Below, piece by piece: positions 7,657 through 16,965 of a stretch of 64,000 nt of DNA. A model generated the notes under the pieces. That model was not told the DNA's origin, searched no databases, and saw only the letters and a program-made list of their open reading frames with translations. The position numbers and the translations under genes were made by a program. How positions within the stretch are numbered: position 1 is the first letter of the stretch; each line of letters opens with the position of its first letter. The stretch comes from an uncultured Lachnospiraceae bacterium (GTDB taxonomy: Bacteria; Bacillota; Clostridia; Lachnospirales; Lachnospiraceae): positions 1 through 64,000 of the forward strand of contig CALZBR010000001.1 of NCBI GenBank assembly GCA_945621435.1, written 5' to 3'.

Positions 7657-9789
7657 TTATTCTTCCGCATGTTGCGCAGGAATAAAGGTTCTGCTGACTG
7701 CGGCAATCTCATCTGAAGCTGCCTTGGCCTTTCTGATGGCTTCCTGACAGAAGAATTCCTGTGACTGGAAGAGAGATCTTCCTCTCTTATCCGGCTTCAC
7801 ATAGGTTCCATCCGGCTTCAGCTCAGATGCCTTCACATTGTCCTTTAACTGACACTCCAGAATATGCAGAAGCTCCTCCTTGAGTCCCGGACTGTTCACC
7901 GGGAACAGGATTTCCACACGTCTCTCAAGGTTCCTGGGCATCCAGTCCGCACTGCCGCAGTAGATTTCATAATTACCGCCATTTTCAAAATAAAAAATTC
8001 TGCTGTGTTCCAGGAAATTATCCACAATGGAGCGCACAGTGATGTTCTCACTGACTCCTTTGATTCCGGTCTTCAGGCAACAGATTCCTCTGACAATCAG
8101 TTCAATCCTGACACCGGCTGCCGAAGCCTCATAAAGCGCCGCAATCACATTGCGGTCGCAGAGGGAATTCATCTTGGCAATAATATGTGCTTCTCTGCCT
8201 TCCTGTGCATTTTTCTTCTCCCTGTCAATCAGGTACAGGAACTTATCCTTCAGCCACAGGGGTGCCACGCTGAGCCGGTTCCAGACAAGAGGCTCCGAAT
8301 AACCGGACAACATATTAAACACAGCGGTGGCGTCTTCCCCGATGTCCTCCGAACAGGTCATCAATCCGACATCGGTGTAGAGCTTGGCGGTGGCATCATT
8401 ATAATTACCGGTTCCCAGATGAACATAACGGCGAATACCGTCCTCTTCCCTGCGCACCACCAGGGTGATCTTACTGTGTGTCTTCAGACCCACCAGACCA
8501 TAGATTACGTGGCATCCGGCTTTCTCCAGCATTCTCGCCCAGACGATATTGTTCTCCTCGTCAAATCGTGCCTTCAATTCCACGAGCACCGTAACCTGTT
8601 TGCCATTCTCGGCAGCCTGTGCCAGTGCAGCAATAATAGGGGAATTGCCGCTGACACGATACAGGGTCTGTTTGATGGCCAGAACCTCCTTATCTCTTGC
8701 TGCCTGACGAATAAAATCAACCACGGGCTCGAAGGTCTGGTAAGGATGATGCAGCAGAATATCCCCTTCTCGAATCCGTTCAAATATGTCACATCCCTGC
8801 GGTAACTCAGGCACCGGTTGTGATATATATTTCGGTGTTTTCAGATGTTCATAGCCCTCTAAGCCGTATAGTTTCATCAATACCGTCAGATCCAATGGTC
8901 CGTTAATCTCATAGATATTCTGTTCTTCCATATGCAATTCGGTACGAAGTATTTTGAGAAGCTTTTTGTCCATTCCCTCCTCTACTTCCAATCGAATTGC
9001 CTCGCCCCACTGACGCTTCTTCAGCTGTTTTTCGATTTCTTTTAAGAGATCCTCGGCCTCATCCTCCTCGATGGTCAGGTCTGCATTCCTCATAATACGG
9101 AAGGGATGAGCACACACAATATCATAATTGAGAAACAGCTTATTCATATTTCTCTCAATAATCTCTTCCAGCAGTATAACTCTCCTGGCTTTGCCGTCTG
9201 TGGGCAGCTGAATGATTCTGCTCAGAACGGAGGGCACCTGGACCATGGCAAATTCCAGTTCTCCCTTGCCGTCCTTTTTGCGTACCAGGGCTGCAATATT
9301 TAGGGACTTGTTGCGAATCAGGGGGAATGGTCTGGAAGAATCCACCGCCATGGGCGTAAGTACCGGATAAACATTTTCTTCAAAATAACGGTCTACAAAG
9401 ACTCCCTCTTCCTCTGTCAGAGCTTCATGACCACCAATTACCAGCAATCCGTTTTTGGCCAGCTGGGGAGTCAGGGAGCGGTTCCAGGTAGAATACTGCA
9501 TATCAACCAGCTCATGAATTGCCGTATCGATGGCTGCCAGCTGTTCCGCCGGAGTCATACCGGCGATGTCCTTTTTATCATAGCCCGCATTCACCATATC
9601 CTTCAGGGAAGCTACTCTCACCATAAAGAATTCGTCCAGATTGGAGGCTGTGATACTCAAAAACTTCAGGCGCTCAAACAGCGGAATATTCTTATCTCTT
9701 GCCTCTCCCAACACCCTGCGGTCAAAGAGAATCCATGACAATTCACGGTTGGTATAATATTTCGGATTGCAAAAATCGATGGCTCCCAT
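7657..9789 (-). CDS. ppk1: polyphosphate kinase 1
   Basis: About 710 residues. It begins with the N-terminal PPK motif YYTNRELSWILFD and includes HLGTGNYND (~450) and IVRGICCL (~575), characteristic of the phospholipase D-like catalytic fold; the phosphorylated His should be the one in the LKTHSK segment. It makes inorganic polyphosphate reversibly from ATP. The ATG at 9789 preceded by AGAGGTG is preferred to a TTG six codons upstream that overlaps the ppx stop. It follows ppx directly, so synthesis and degradation of polyP are co-expressed. Confidence 0.93.
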   Translation of the reverse strand: MGAIDFCNPKYYTNRELSWILFDRRVLGEARDKNIPLFERLKFLSITASNLDEFFMVRVASLKDMVNAGYDKKDIAGMTPAEQLAAIDTAIHELVDMQYSTWNRSLTPQLAKNGLLVIGGHEALTEEEGVFVDRYFEENVYPVLTPMAVDSSRPFPLIRNKSLNIAALVRKKDGKGELEFAMVQVPSVLSRIIQLPTDGKARRVILLEEIIERNMNKLFLNYDIVCAHPFRIMRNADLTIEEDEAEDLLKEIEKQLKKRQWGEAIRLEVEEGMDKKLLKILRTELHMEEQNIYEINGPLDLTVLMKLYGLEGYEHLKTPKYISQPVPELPQGCDIFERIREGDILLHHPYQTFEPVVDFIRQAARDKEVLAIKQTLYRVSGNSPIIAALAQAAENGKQVTVLVELKARFDEENNIVWARMLEKAGCHVIYGLVGLKTHSKITLVVRREEDGIRRYVHLGTGNYNDATAKLYTDVGLMTCSEDIGEDATAVFNMLSGYSEPLVWNRLSVAPLWLKDKFLYLIDREKKNAQEGREAHIIAKMNSLCDRNVIAALYEASAAGVRIELIVRGICCLKTGIKGVSENITVRSIVDNFLEHSRIFYFENGGNYEIYCGSADWMPRNLERRVEILFPVNSPGLKEELLHILECQLKDNVKASELKPDGTYVKPDKRGRSLFQSQEFFCQEAIRKAKAASDEIAAVSRTFIPAQHAEE

Positions 9790-9803
9790 AGAATCAACAC
9801 CTC

Positions 9804-11348
9804 TCAAATCTCTTTTTTCTGTTTCAATACAGGTTCAATACTGAATACTTCCTGAAAGAATTCGCTTCGTTCCTCAAAAAAGCCCTTCTCCAGGGTAATA
9901 TCCTCTGTGGTATCGGCGGACAAAATCAGCTGACTCTCCTTCAGGGACGCCTTAAGCCCTTTCAATTTCTGCTTATGACTTCTGTCCAGACCGTTTGCCA
10001 GACGCAGGATTGCCGTCAGCTTTGCCACGGTCAGATAGGCTTCCCGGTCCAGACCGCAAACATCATTTCTGCCACTGTAATAAATGAATTTACTGTGGTT
10101 AAACCGGACCACATTTGCAACAATCTCCCGCTCCTGGTGGGACAGACCGATCATCTCTGTAGCCATGACAATCTGGTAAGAGCTCTCGCCAATATTCATC
10201 ATGCTGATGAATTTACCGCATTCCTGCAGAATCGAAGCCAGCCTGAGATACAACAGCTCTCTGCTTCCCAGTCCATGGATTTTCTTCAGGCTGTTGAAAA
10301 TGGTAACAGAAATATTTTCCAACGCCTCTGCGCGCTTTCTGCTGCCCATATAGCGCTTGTTCATGTTCATGGCACAGGCTACGATATCGCGTTCGAAATC
10401 ATGCTCTCCCCGAAGCAGCTTCTGCTTCTCCGCATACTCATAAGCAATACCGTCGCAAAGGGTCACACCGGGCATCCAGATTTGTTTCACATCCATAAGC
10501 TCGGCTAGCAGACCAATCAATACGCCGCTCACAAACATCAGCGGAACCTTTTCTTCGGGAATGTCCAGGGCAACGGAAAGCCGTGCGGGATTCTCACCCC
10601 TTAACTGTTCCAACGCTTTATAGAAAATCTCTCTTGCCACAACGACCCGGTTCTGTTCTCCACCTGCCTTTTTGATGACCCATGGCGAAAAATAATCATC
10701 TATCACAATAAGATTGCGAATCTCCCTGTCCTTCAGATAAAGCTTCTTATAATTATCCAGCTGTGCCATTGCCATTTCTGTGATGAAATTCTCACGGTTG
10801 GAACGTTTCACCCGGAAACGGTTCAGGTACTCCTGAATTCTCAATACTCCAAGGAGCAGATTCTGGGTGGACACCAGCGTGTCATTGTCAAAGAGAGAGA
10901 TCTGTATGCTGCCTCCCCCAATCTCCAGAATCGCTGTCTTATCCTCTATTATCTTACGATAATCCTCCCCTTTGGAAGCAACGGACTTATAGTCCAGAAA
11001 ATGCTGTTCGGAATTACTCAGGGACTCGATCCTGATGCCGGTGCGTTGGGCAATCTGATCCAGGACAATGGCAGCGTTCTCCGTCTCCCGAATGGCACTG
11101 GTGCCGTATGCTTTGTACTCATCCACCTTATAGGCCTTCATAATCTCCGTGAATTCCTTTAAGGTACGACAGAGTTCATCCACTTTCTCCGCACTGATTT
11201 TCCCGTAGGCATAGGTGTCGCTTCCCAGATCGATTCTCCTCCCCAGCATATCAATCTGGTGCATCCGGTTCTTCCCGGAAAATTCAAATATTTTCATGGA
11301 CAGCTCGTAGCTGCCCACCGCTATGGCCGCAAAGGTCTTAACGCTCAT
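9804..11348 (-). CDS. ppx: Ppx/GppA exopolyphosphatase with C-terminal HD-like domain
   Basis: 514 residues. The actin-like ATPase fold shows AIAVGSYELSM (phosphate 1 loop), YGTSAIRE (~98-105) and EIGGGSIQISLFD (~143-155). Residues ~310-500 form the HD-type helical domain found in long Ppx proteins. It releases phosphate from polyphosphate chain ends or converts pppGpp to ppGpp. GAGGAG lies 8 nt before ATG. It overlaps the DUF815 gene upstream by 4 nt and abuts ppk1 downstream. Confidence 0.88.
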   Translation of the reverse strand: MSVKTFAAIAVGSYELSMKIFEFSGKNRMHQIDMLGRRIDLGSDTYAYGKISAEKVDELCRTLKEFTEIMKAYKVDEYKAYGTSAIRETENAAIVLDQIAQRTGIRIESLSNSEQHFLDYKSVASKGEDYRKIIEDKTAILEIGGGSIQISLFDNDTLVSTQNLLLGVLRIQEYLNRFRVKRSNRENFITEMAMAQLDNYKKLYLKDREIRNLIVIDDYFSPWVIKKAGGEQNRVVVAREIFYKALEQLRGENPARLSVALDIPEEKVPLMFVSGVLIGLLAELMDVKQIWMPGVTLCDGIAYEYAEKQKLLRGEHDFERDIVACAMNMNKRYMGSRKRAEALENISVTIFNSLKKIHGLGSRELLYLRLASILQECGKFISMMNIGESSYQIVMATEMIGLSHQEREIVANVVRFNHSKFIYYSGRNDVCGLDREAYLTVAKLTAILRLANGLDRSHKQKLKGLKASLKESQLILSADTTEDITLEKGFFEERSEFFQEVFSIEPVLKQKKEI

Positions 11349-12640
11349 GCTTTCTTCTCCTCAACCATTCCAAGCAGATAATCGATGAACTGCTGGGCAC
11401 TTCTTCCCGAAAGTCCACCATGTGCAAGTTCCCACTTATTTGCCTCCAAAAGCAGCTCATCCTCTGACATTGCAACGCCGCTTCTCTCCGCCAGAGTCTT
11501 CACTATGTTCTGGAATTGCTTTTTATCCGGCGCTCCAAAGTAAATCGTTACGCCAAAGCGATATACCAGAGAGAGCTTCTCCTGAACGGTATCTCCGGTA
11601 TGCATGTCCTCCCTGATTTCCTCTTTGTCCTTATAGCTCTCGCGAATCAGATGTCTGCGATTGGAGGTTGCATAGATCAATACATTTTCAGGCTTTTTCT
11701 CAAGTCCGCCCTCAATGATGGCCTTCAGATATTTATATTCCGTCTCGAATTCTTCAAAGCTTAGATCATCCATGTATATTATGAATTTGTAATTACGCTT
11801 CTTGATCTGACTGATTACCTCATTCAGATCTCCGAACTGGTGCTTATATACCTCTATGATACGCAGCCCTTTATCATAGTATTCATTGGCGATAGCCTTG
11901 ATACAGGAGGATTTGCCGGTACCGGCATCGCCGAACAGCAGGCAGTTATTGGCCTTTCTGCCTGCCACAAAGGCATCCGTATTGTCTGTCAGCTTCTTCT
12001 TGGGAATCTCGTAGCCGACCAGGTCATTCAGCGCCACATGGGCAATGTTCAGAATAGGCTCAATATGTACACCCTTCTCATCTCTGCGCACCCGGAAAGA
12101 CTTATGCAAACCGAATTTACCCACACCGTATTCCCGGTAGAACTCTGTCAAGGTCTCCTTCATTTCCGCCGGTGTGTGGTCTTTACAAAACTTCTCGGCA
12201 AGCTCGCAGATTCTGGAACAGATTCTGGTGTTGTACACCTTGCTCTCCAGAGTGCTGGCAACATAATTCTCTGTCAGGGCAAATTCCGGCACCTTCAGCA
12301 CTTCACACATCTCACTGAAATCAAAATCATAAAACTCCTTGAAAATAACGATATCATGAAGTGCGGCTTCATTGATGGTTCCTTCTATCTCTCCCCTGAT
12401 CTCACAGCCACAGCTGTAGCTGTTCTCGTTATTTACCAGAAGATTTGCCAGATAACAATGCCACAGATTCCCATGAAAGCCATAATTGCCGGCAAGATCA
12501 AGGAGTCTGTGAATACAGTCATACAGAAGCTCAGTCATGCCCTGGGCTCCGGTCTTGTAATTCTCCATCAGCCAGGCCATATCATACAGCAGCTCTCCTT
12601 CTTCAAAATTACGATATACGATTAGTTCCTTCTCTCGCAT
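11345..12640 (-). CDS. DUF815-type AAA+ ATPase
   Basis: About 431 residues. Walker A GDAGTGKSS near residue 235, Walker B IYMDDLSFEEF, and a sensor-like ATSNRRH support an AAA ATPase of the DUF815 family; the N-terminal ~200 residues are family-specific. The ATG at 12640 with GAGGTG 6 nt upstream is preferred over a TTG at 12658. The cellular role of DUF815 is not established. It sits between pheA and ppx, overlapping ppx by 4 nt. Whether it handles polyP-related cargo is unknown. Confidence 0.8.
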   Translation of the reverse strand: MREKELIVYRNFEEGELLYDMAWLMENYKTGAQGMTELLYDCIHRLLDLAGNYGFHGNLWHCYLANLLVNNENSYSCGCEIRGEIEGTINEAALHDIVIFKEFYDFDFSEMCEVLKVPEFALTENYVASTLESKVYNTRICSRICELAEKFCKDHTPAEMKETLTEFYREYGVGKFGLHKSFRVRRDEKGVHIEPILNIAHVALNDLVGYEIPKKKLTDNTDAFVAGRKANNCLLFGDAGTGKSSCIKAIANEYYDKGLRIIEVYKHQFGDLNEVISQIKKRNYKFIIYMDDLSFEEFETEYKYLKAIIEGGLEKKPENVLIYATSNRRHLIRESYKDKEEIREDMHTGDTVQEKLSLVYRFGVTIYFGAPDKKQFQNIVKTLAERSGVAMSEDELLLEANKWELAHGGLSGRSAQQFIDYLLGMVEEKKA

Positions 12641-12654
12641 TTCTGTCACCTCAG

Positions 12655-13779
12655 TCAATAATTTCCCAGTATTTTCATATTGCGGGCTTCATCACGCAAG
12701 CCTCTCAATGCGTTCTTCACCGCACTGTCCGCAAGATTTCCCTCAAAGTCCACAAAGAAACGATATTCCCAGGTCCTGTCTTCAATGGGACGGCTCTCAA
12801 TCTTGGTCAGATTCAGATCGTTATAAATGAAATGAGACAGCATATGATACAGAGAACCGCTCTCATGGGGTACCTCGAAACAGATGCTGATCTTATTGGC
12901 ATCCTTGCGGAATACCTTCTGATTGGTCACAATAATAAAGCGGGTGGAGTTATCCCCGGAATCATTTACCCCTCTCTGTAAGATTTCCAATCCGTAAGCC
13001 TCCGCTGCGTGTTCCCCGGCAATGGCTGCCTGGGTAACATCCCCCTCTTCCGCTACTTTTCTTGCGGCAAAGGCATTGTTCTGCATACTGATCTGCTTCC
13101 AGTCGTGATTGCTGAGGAACTTTGCACTCTGCATCAGAGACTGGGGATGGGAGTACACCGTTTTGATATCAGATACCCTTGCCCCGGGAACTCCCAGCAG
13201 ACAGTGCTCAATTTTCATAATCTGCTCTCCGACGATATAATTCTCATATTCCTGCAACAGGTCATAAATCTCATTCACAATACCTGCAGTGGAATTCTCA
13301 ATAGGCAGAACCGCAAAGTCAGCGCTCCCCTCGTCAATGGCACTCATGGCGTCCCGGAAGCTGTCCACATGAAAGCTGTGAATCCGGTCTCCGAAATACT
13401 TCGCCATAGCTGCCTGGGAATAGGAGCCCTCCGCCCCCTGGAATACCACTCTCGCACTGTCAGCTTCCAGCTCATCCACGCCGATAAAGGGAAGCTTTCC
13501 AAGGCTTCCATTCTCCGCCAGAAGTCTGTATTGCAGCTTTCTGCTCATGGACATAATCTGCTCAAACAACTCTTCGATTCCGTGCTTATTGAAATCATTC
13601 TGTGTCAAAGACTTGACCTTCGCCAGCTTCTCCGCTTCTCTCTGTTTGTCAAAAACCTTCTTGCCTGTACTGATCTTATATTCCGCAACCTGTCGGCAGA
13701 TATCCATTCTCTGTTCATAAAGAGAGACAATCTGGGAATCAATGATATCGATTTTATCTCTCAGCTCCAATAAATCCAT
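12655..13779 (-). CDS. pheA: bifunctional chorismate mutase / prephenate dehydratase
   Basis: 374 residues in three parts. The N-terminal AroQ chorismate mutase (~1-90) has LRDKIDIIDSQIVSLYEQR and the conserved RQVAEYK helix. The prephenate dehydratase (~108-285) has VFQGAEGSYSQAA and NDSGDNSTRF. The C-terminal ACT domain (~295-374) has the phenylalanine-binding ESRPIEDR. It converts chorismate to phenylpyruvate, with likely Phe feedback through the ACT domain. First gene of the seven-gene operon; AGGAG lies 8 nt before ATG and a sigma-A promoter lies about 65 nt upstream. No T-box is present in the short leader. Confidence 0.95.
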   Translation of the reverse strand: MDLLELRDKIDIIDSQIVSLYEQRMDICRQVAEYKISTGKKVFDKQREAEKLAKVKSLTQNDFNKHGIEELFEQIMSMSRKLQYRLLAENGSLGKLPFIGVDELEADSARVVFQGAEGSYSQAAMAKYFGDRIHSFHVDSFRDAMSAIDEGSADFAVLPIENSTAGIVNEIYDLLQEYENYIVGEQIMKIEHCLLGVPGARVSDIKTVYSHPQSLMQSAKFLSNHDWKQISMQNNAFAARKVAEEGDVTQAAIAGEHAAEAYGLEILQRGVNDSGDNSTRFIIVTNQKVFRKDANKISICFEVPHESGSLYHMLSHFIYNDLNLTKIESRPIEDRTWEYRFFVDFEGNLADSAVKNALRGLRDEARNMKILGNY

Positions 13780-13842
13780 TGTTTTCGCTCCTGTATTTTA
13801 ACATTTCTATTCAAAGAGAAAGTACCTTCTCCGAACAGCTTC

Positions 13843-13871
13843 ATTTTATAACAAATGCAACTTGATAGCAA
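13843..13871 (-). promoter_or_regulatory. sigma-A promoter for the pheA-ppx-ppk-maf operon
   Basis: On the minus strand TTGCTA (13871-13866), a 17-nt spacer and TAAAAT (13848-13843) lie about 65 nt upstream of pheA. Its -35 element overlaps that of the divergent promoter. Confidence 0.6.
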
Positions 13872-13890
13872 GTAAAAAGGGGTGTATAGT
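13862..13890 (+). promoter_or_regulatory. sigma-A promoter for the DUF5050 gene
   Basis: TTGATA (13862-13867), a 17-nt spacer and TATAGT (13885-13890), 31 nt before the ATG at 13922. It shares -35 bases 13866-13867 with the opposite promoter, so the two probably compete for polymerase. Confidence 0.65.
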
Positions 13891-13921
13891 TAGGATAATA
13901 TAAGAAAAATGAGGAATCGAT

Positions 13922-14920
13922 ATGAGTAAGATACAAAAAACAGCCATAGTCATCACAGCCTGCTTTCTGACGGTTGTCCTCCTGTTTCTGGTGCTGTTGC
14001 TCTGGGGGCGAATCCCTTCCAATCCCGAGGGAACCGTGGGAAATACTGCCGGAAATATCTACAACGGCGGGTTGTTCTGCGAATATAACGGAACCGTTTA
14101 CTTTTCCAACGCATCCCAGGGCGGAGCCCTCTATGCCATGGATTCTGACGAGACAAATATCCGCCGGTTAAATGAACTCAATGTGCGCAATATTCTGGCA
14201 GGCGGTGACTATCTGTATTTTTTCCAGACCGGTTCTTCCACTCATACCGGTTTCGGTCAGCTGCGGGGAATCAAGTCCTTTGACCGCTGCAGGACAAACG
14301 GTAAAAATATCACCGCACTCACCAAAAGCACCGTATTGTCTGCTCAGTTAGTGGACGATTATCTCTATTATCTGACTCCCTCTTCTGCCGGCAGCAGTCT
14401 GTACAAGATGAAAACCGACAAAAGCGGACAAACCCTTGTCACTGACCAGCCCATCAATCCCGCCTGTGCCCGGGATGGAAGGATTTACTATAATGGCGTG
14501 GCACAGGATCATTCTCTCTATTCCCTCAACACGAAAAACGATGCCGTCTCGGAAATCTGGCAGGGCAATCTATGGTATCCTGTAATAGAAGGGGAATATG
14601 TCTATTATCTGGACGTGGAGAATAACTATCGCATCTGCCGTTATTCTCTGGTCAGACAGGAAATCGAGATTCTCACAAAGGACAGAGTAGATTGTTTTAA
14701 TGTGGGATACGGATATATTTATTATCAGACAGCCGGGAAGAATCCCAATCTGAAATGTATGCACACCGACGGCTCCAATAGCTATGTTCTTGCCGAAGGT
14801 GTATTTACAAACATCAATATGACATCCAACTATGTGTATTTTCAGTCATTTACGAACCAAAACATCCTGTTTCACTCTGCTCTCGGAAGCAGTGTGTACA
14901 GTGCTTTTACGGCGGAGTAA
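13922..14920 (+). CDS. DUF5050 membrane-anchored beta-propeller-like protein
   Basis: 332 residues. A signal anchor (residues ~8-30) is followed by repeated strands with Y-Y/F-x pattern (DYLYFFQTG, DYLYYLTPS, EYVYYLDVE, GYIYYQTAG, NYVYFQSF), spaced ~40-50 residues, typical of DUF5050/TolB-like propellers in Clostridia. It should sit outside the cell, attached to the membrane. The preceding GAGG is 6-7 nt before ATG. No enzymatic motif seen; function unknown. It stands alone between two minus-strand operons. Confidence 0.75.
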   Translation: MSKIQKTAIVITACFLTVVLLFLVLLLWGRIPSNPEGTVGNTAGNIYNGGLFCEYNGTVYFSNASQGGALYAMDSDETNIRRLNELNVRNILAGGDYLYFFQTGSSTHTGFGQLRGIKSFDRCRTNGKNITALTKSTVLSAQLVDDYLYYLTPSSAGSSLYKMKTDKSGQTLVTDQPINPACARDGRIYYNGVAQDHSLYSLNTKNDAVSEIWQGNLWYPVIEGEYVYYLDVENNYRICRYSLVRQEIEILTKDRVDCFNVGYGYIYYQTAGKNPNLKCMHTDGSNSYVLAEGVFTNINMTSNYVYFQSFTNQNILFHSALGSSVYSAFTAE

Positions 14921-14940
14921 TGCTATGATTTTCAGGCAGA

Positions 14941-15285
14941 TTACTCCTCTATATGATCAAGACCCTGACTCAGAATCGTCACAATATGAGAGTCGGCAAG
15001 AGAATAAAAGATCGTTTTACCCTCTCTTCTGTACTTAACCAGATCCATCTGCTTCAACACTCTCAACTGATGAGATATAGCCGATTGCGTCATGCCAAGA
15101 ACTGTTGCTATGTCATACACGCACATCTCCGCGCACAATAATACATATAAAATTTTTAATCTCGTGGCATCTCCGAACACCTTGAAGAACTCAGCCAGAT
15201 CCTGTAATTCCTCCTCCGGAGGCATCTTCTCATCTATGATCTTCAAGGTTTGTTCACTTACCTGAATAAATGTATTCTCAGACAT
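14941..15285 (-). CDS. ArsR/SmtB metal-responsive repressor with alpha-5 zinc site
   Basis: 114 residues. A winged helix-turn-helix is centred on TVLGMTQSAISHQLRVLKQM. The last helix contains DSHIVTILSQGLDHIEE, an exact D-x-H-(10)-H-x-x-E arrangement like the alpha-5 zinc site of SmtB/CzrA. The helix-3 position EMCVYD resembles ELCVCD but lacks the second Cys. It should bind DNA when metal-free and release it on Zn(II). It is the last gene of the folate operon (15 nt after folBK, CGGAG before ATG), with no exporter beside it, so the target is unclear; the operon itself or a distant zinc gene are candidates. Confidence 0.85.
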   Translation of the reverse strand: MSENTFIQVSEQTLKIIDEKMPPEEELQDLAEFFKVFGDATRLKILYVLLCAEMCVYDIATVLGMTQSAISHQLRVLKQMDLVKYRREGKTIFYSLADSHIVTILSQGLDHIEE

Positions 15286-15299
15286 CCTATCTCCGTTTC

Positions 15300-16139
15300 T
15301 TACTGTTTTTTCTGCAGTTCTTCCAACAGCTGATAAACAGACTTGCCAAAAATCGGATGACGCAGCTCAGGCGCCATGGTTATCAAGGGTTTCAATACAA
15401 ATTCTCTGTTCTGCAAATCAATATGGGGAATCACCAGGGATTCGCTCCTGTAGACCTCATCATCATAAAAAAGGATGTCCAGATCCAGCGTTCTGGGCCC
15501 CCAATGAATCTTGCGTTCACGACCTGCCGCATTCTCTGTCTCATGCAATACATTCAGCAGTTCTTCCGGTGTAAACAGTGTTTCCAGTTCAATAATGCCA
15601 TTGAGGAAATCGTCCTGTTCCCTATAACCGTAAGGCGCTGTTTCTATCAGCTCCGACACCTTAACTTTGCGAATCAGTTGCTGTGCCTTCAATGCTTCCA
15701 CTGCATCATCGATATACTTCCTGCGGTCTCCCATATTGGATCCCACAGACAGATATACCTTGTGCCAGCCTCTGCGCACCTTCACGGATACGCTGCTGAA
15801 AGTCAGTTCAATCGGTGCTTCCGGTTTGCGAATCTCCAGGTCCATGGAATGAATCAGCTCAAATTGAAGCAAGACTGCCTTTGACAGCTTATCCAGAACA
15901 GTCTCCAAAAGCTGATACGTATTCTCACGCATCCACTTGTCTATAAACATACAGACGGCGCCATAATCCGTCGCGCAGCTCAGGTCGTCTGTCGCACCGG
16001 CCTTGTGAGTGTCCGTGTACATCGTCGCATTGACCACAAATGTCTGCCCTTGTCTTCTCTCTTTGGGATGTACCCCATGATACGCATATATTTCCAATCT
16101 CTCGATTCTGATTTCATCTTCCGGCCAAATGTTATTCAT
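15300..16139 (-). CDS. folBK: dihydroneopterin aldolase / HPPK fusion
   Basis: 279 residues. Residues ~8-118 are a FolB domain (YAYHGVHPKERRQGQ start, LETVLDKLSKAV helix). Residues ~125-275 are FolK, with LSVGSNMGDR, the DDFLNGIIELET region and GPRTLDLDILFYD, the Mg-ATP binding motif. It carries out consecutive steps from dihydroneopterin to 6-hydroxymethyl-dihydropterin diphosphate. It overlaps folP by 4 nt; GGGAG lies 9 nt before ATG. FolB-FolK fusions are known in Firmicutes. Confidence 0.93.
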   Translation of the reverse strand: MNNIWPEDEIRIERLEIYAYHGVHPKERRQGQTFVVNATMYTDTHKAGATDDLSCATDYGAVCMFIDKWMRENTYQLLETVLDKLSKAVLLQFELIHSMDLEIRKPEAPIELTFSSVSVKVRRGWHKVYLSVGSNMGDRRKYIDDAVEALKAQQLIRKVKVSELIETAPYGYREQDDFLNGIIELETLFTPEELLNVLHETENAAGRERKIHWGPRTLDLDILFYDDEVYRSESLVIPHIDLQNREFVLKPLITMAPELRHPIFGKSVYQLLEELQKKQ

Positions 16140-16954
16140 CCTTGTTTTCTCCCTTGCAAAATGGCTTCCGTCATCCTGATTGCCCGCATATTCTGTTCTA
16201 CATCATGAACTCTCACGAACATACATCCGCTTAACACACCAAATACCGTTGTCACCAGGGTTCCTTCCAGCCTCTGGTCCGCCGGAAGCTCCAAGGTCAG
16301 TCCGATCACAGACTTTCTGCTGCACCCAAGCAGTAACGGATATCCTAAGCCATGTAACATATCCAGTTTTCGAATTACCTCAAGATTCTGTTCGTAGGAT
16401 TTGGCAAACCCCACTCCCGGATCCAGAATGATTCTGTCCTCTGCAATTCCGGCTTCCGCCGCGAGTGCCAGTGTTTTCTTCAGATCGCTTATCACATCCG
16501 ACATAAAATTGTCGTAAACCGCTTCCTTGCGATTGTGCATCAGACAACAGGGCAATCCTGATTTTGCAATGACCTGAGCCATTCTGTCATCATACCGCAA
16601 TCCCCAGATATCGTTGATCAGATCAGCTCCTGCCACGATCCCCGCCTCTGCCACTGCAGCCTTATAGGTGTCCAGGGAAACCGGGATTGCAAATTCTGAC
16701 TTAATCCCTTCAATGACAGGAGCTATCCTTGCAATCTCCTCTTCCTCGGAAATCTGAGTATATCCGGGACGCGTAGACTCTCCTCCCACATCAATGATAT
16801 CAGCTCCCTGGGATATCATATCCTCTACATGCCAAAGGGCGCTGTCTCTGTCATTCCACTTCCCTCCGTCAGAAAAGGAATCCGGCGTGACGTTAAGAAT
16901 TCCCATGACATAAGTATGTCCCTTTGTTGCAAACTCTTTGTTCCCGATTAGCAT
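16136..16954 (-). CDS. folP: dihydropteroate synthase
   Basis: About 272 residues. TIM-barrel motifs: GILNVTPDSFSDGG (pterin loop 1), GGESTRPG (loop 2), DPGVGF and the C-terminal CSRKSVIG. It condenses 6-hydroxymethyl-dihydropterin diphosphate with p-aminobenzoate and is the sulfonamide target. The ATG at 16954 with AGGAG 7 nt upstream is preferred over a TTG at 16969. The HD gene ends 11 nt upstream and folBK overlaps downstream. Confidence 0.95.
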   Translation of the reverse strand: MLIGNKEFATKGHTYVMGILNVTPDSFSDGGKWNDRDSALWHVEDMISQGADIIDVGGESTRPGYTQISEEEEIARIAPVIEGIKSEFAIPVSLDTYKAAVAEAGIVAGADLINDIWGLRYDDRMAQVIAKSGLPCCLMHNRKEAVYDNFMSDVISDLKKTLALAAEAGIAEDRIILDPGVGFAKSYEQNLEVIRKLDMLHGLGYPLLLGCSRKSVIGLTLELPADQRLEGTLVTTVFGVLSGCMFVRVHDVEQNMRAIRMTEAILQGRKQG

Positions 16955-16965
16955 AACCTCTCTCC

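Noticed and set aside
7864..8805. 313-codon plus-strand frame within ppk1
   Set aside because: Shadow of the strongly conserved ppk1 frame; no start signal and no recognisable domain.
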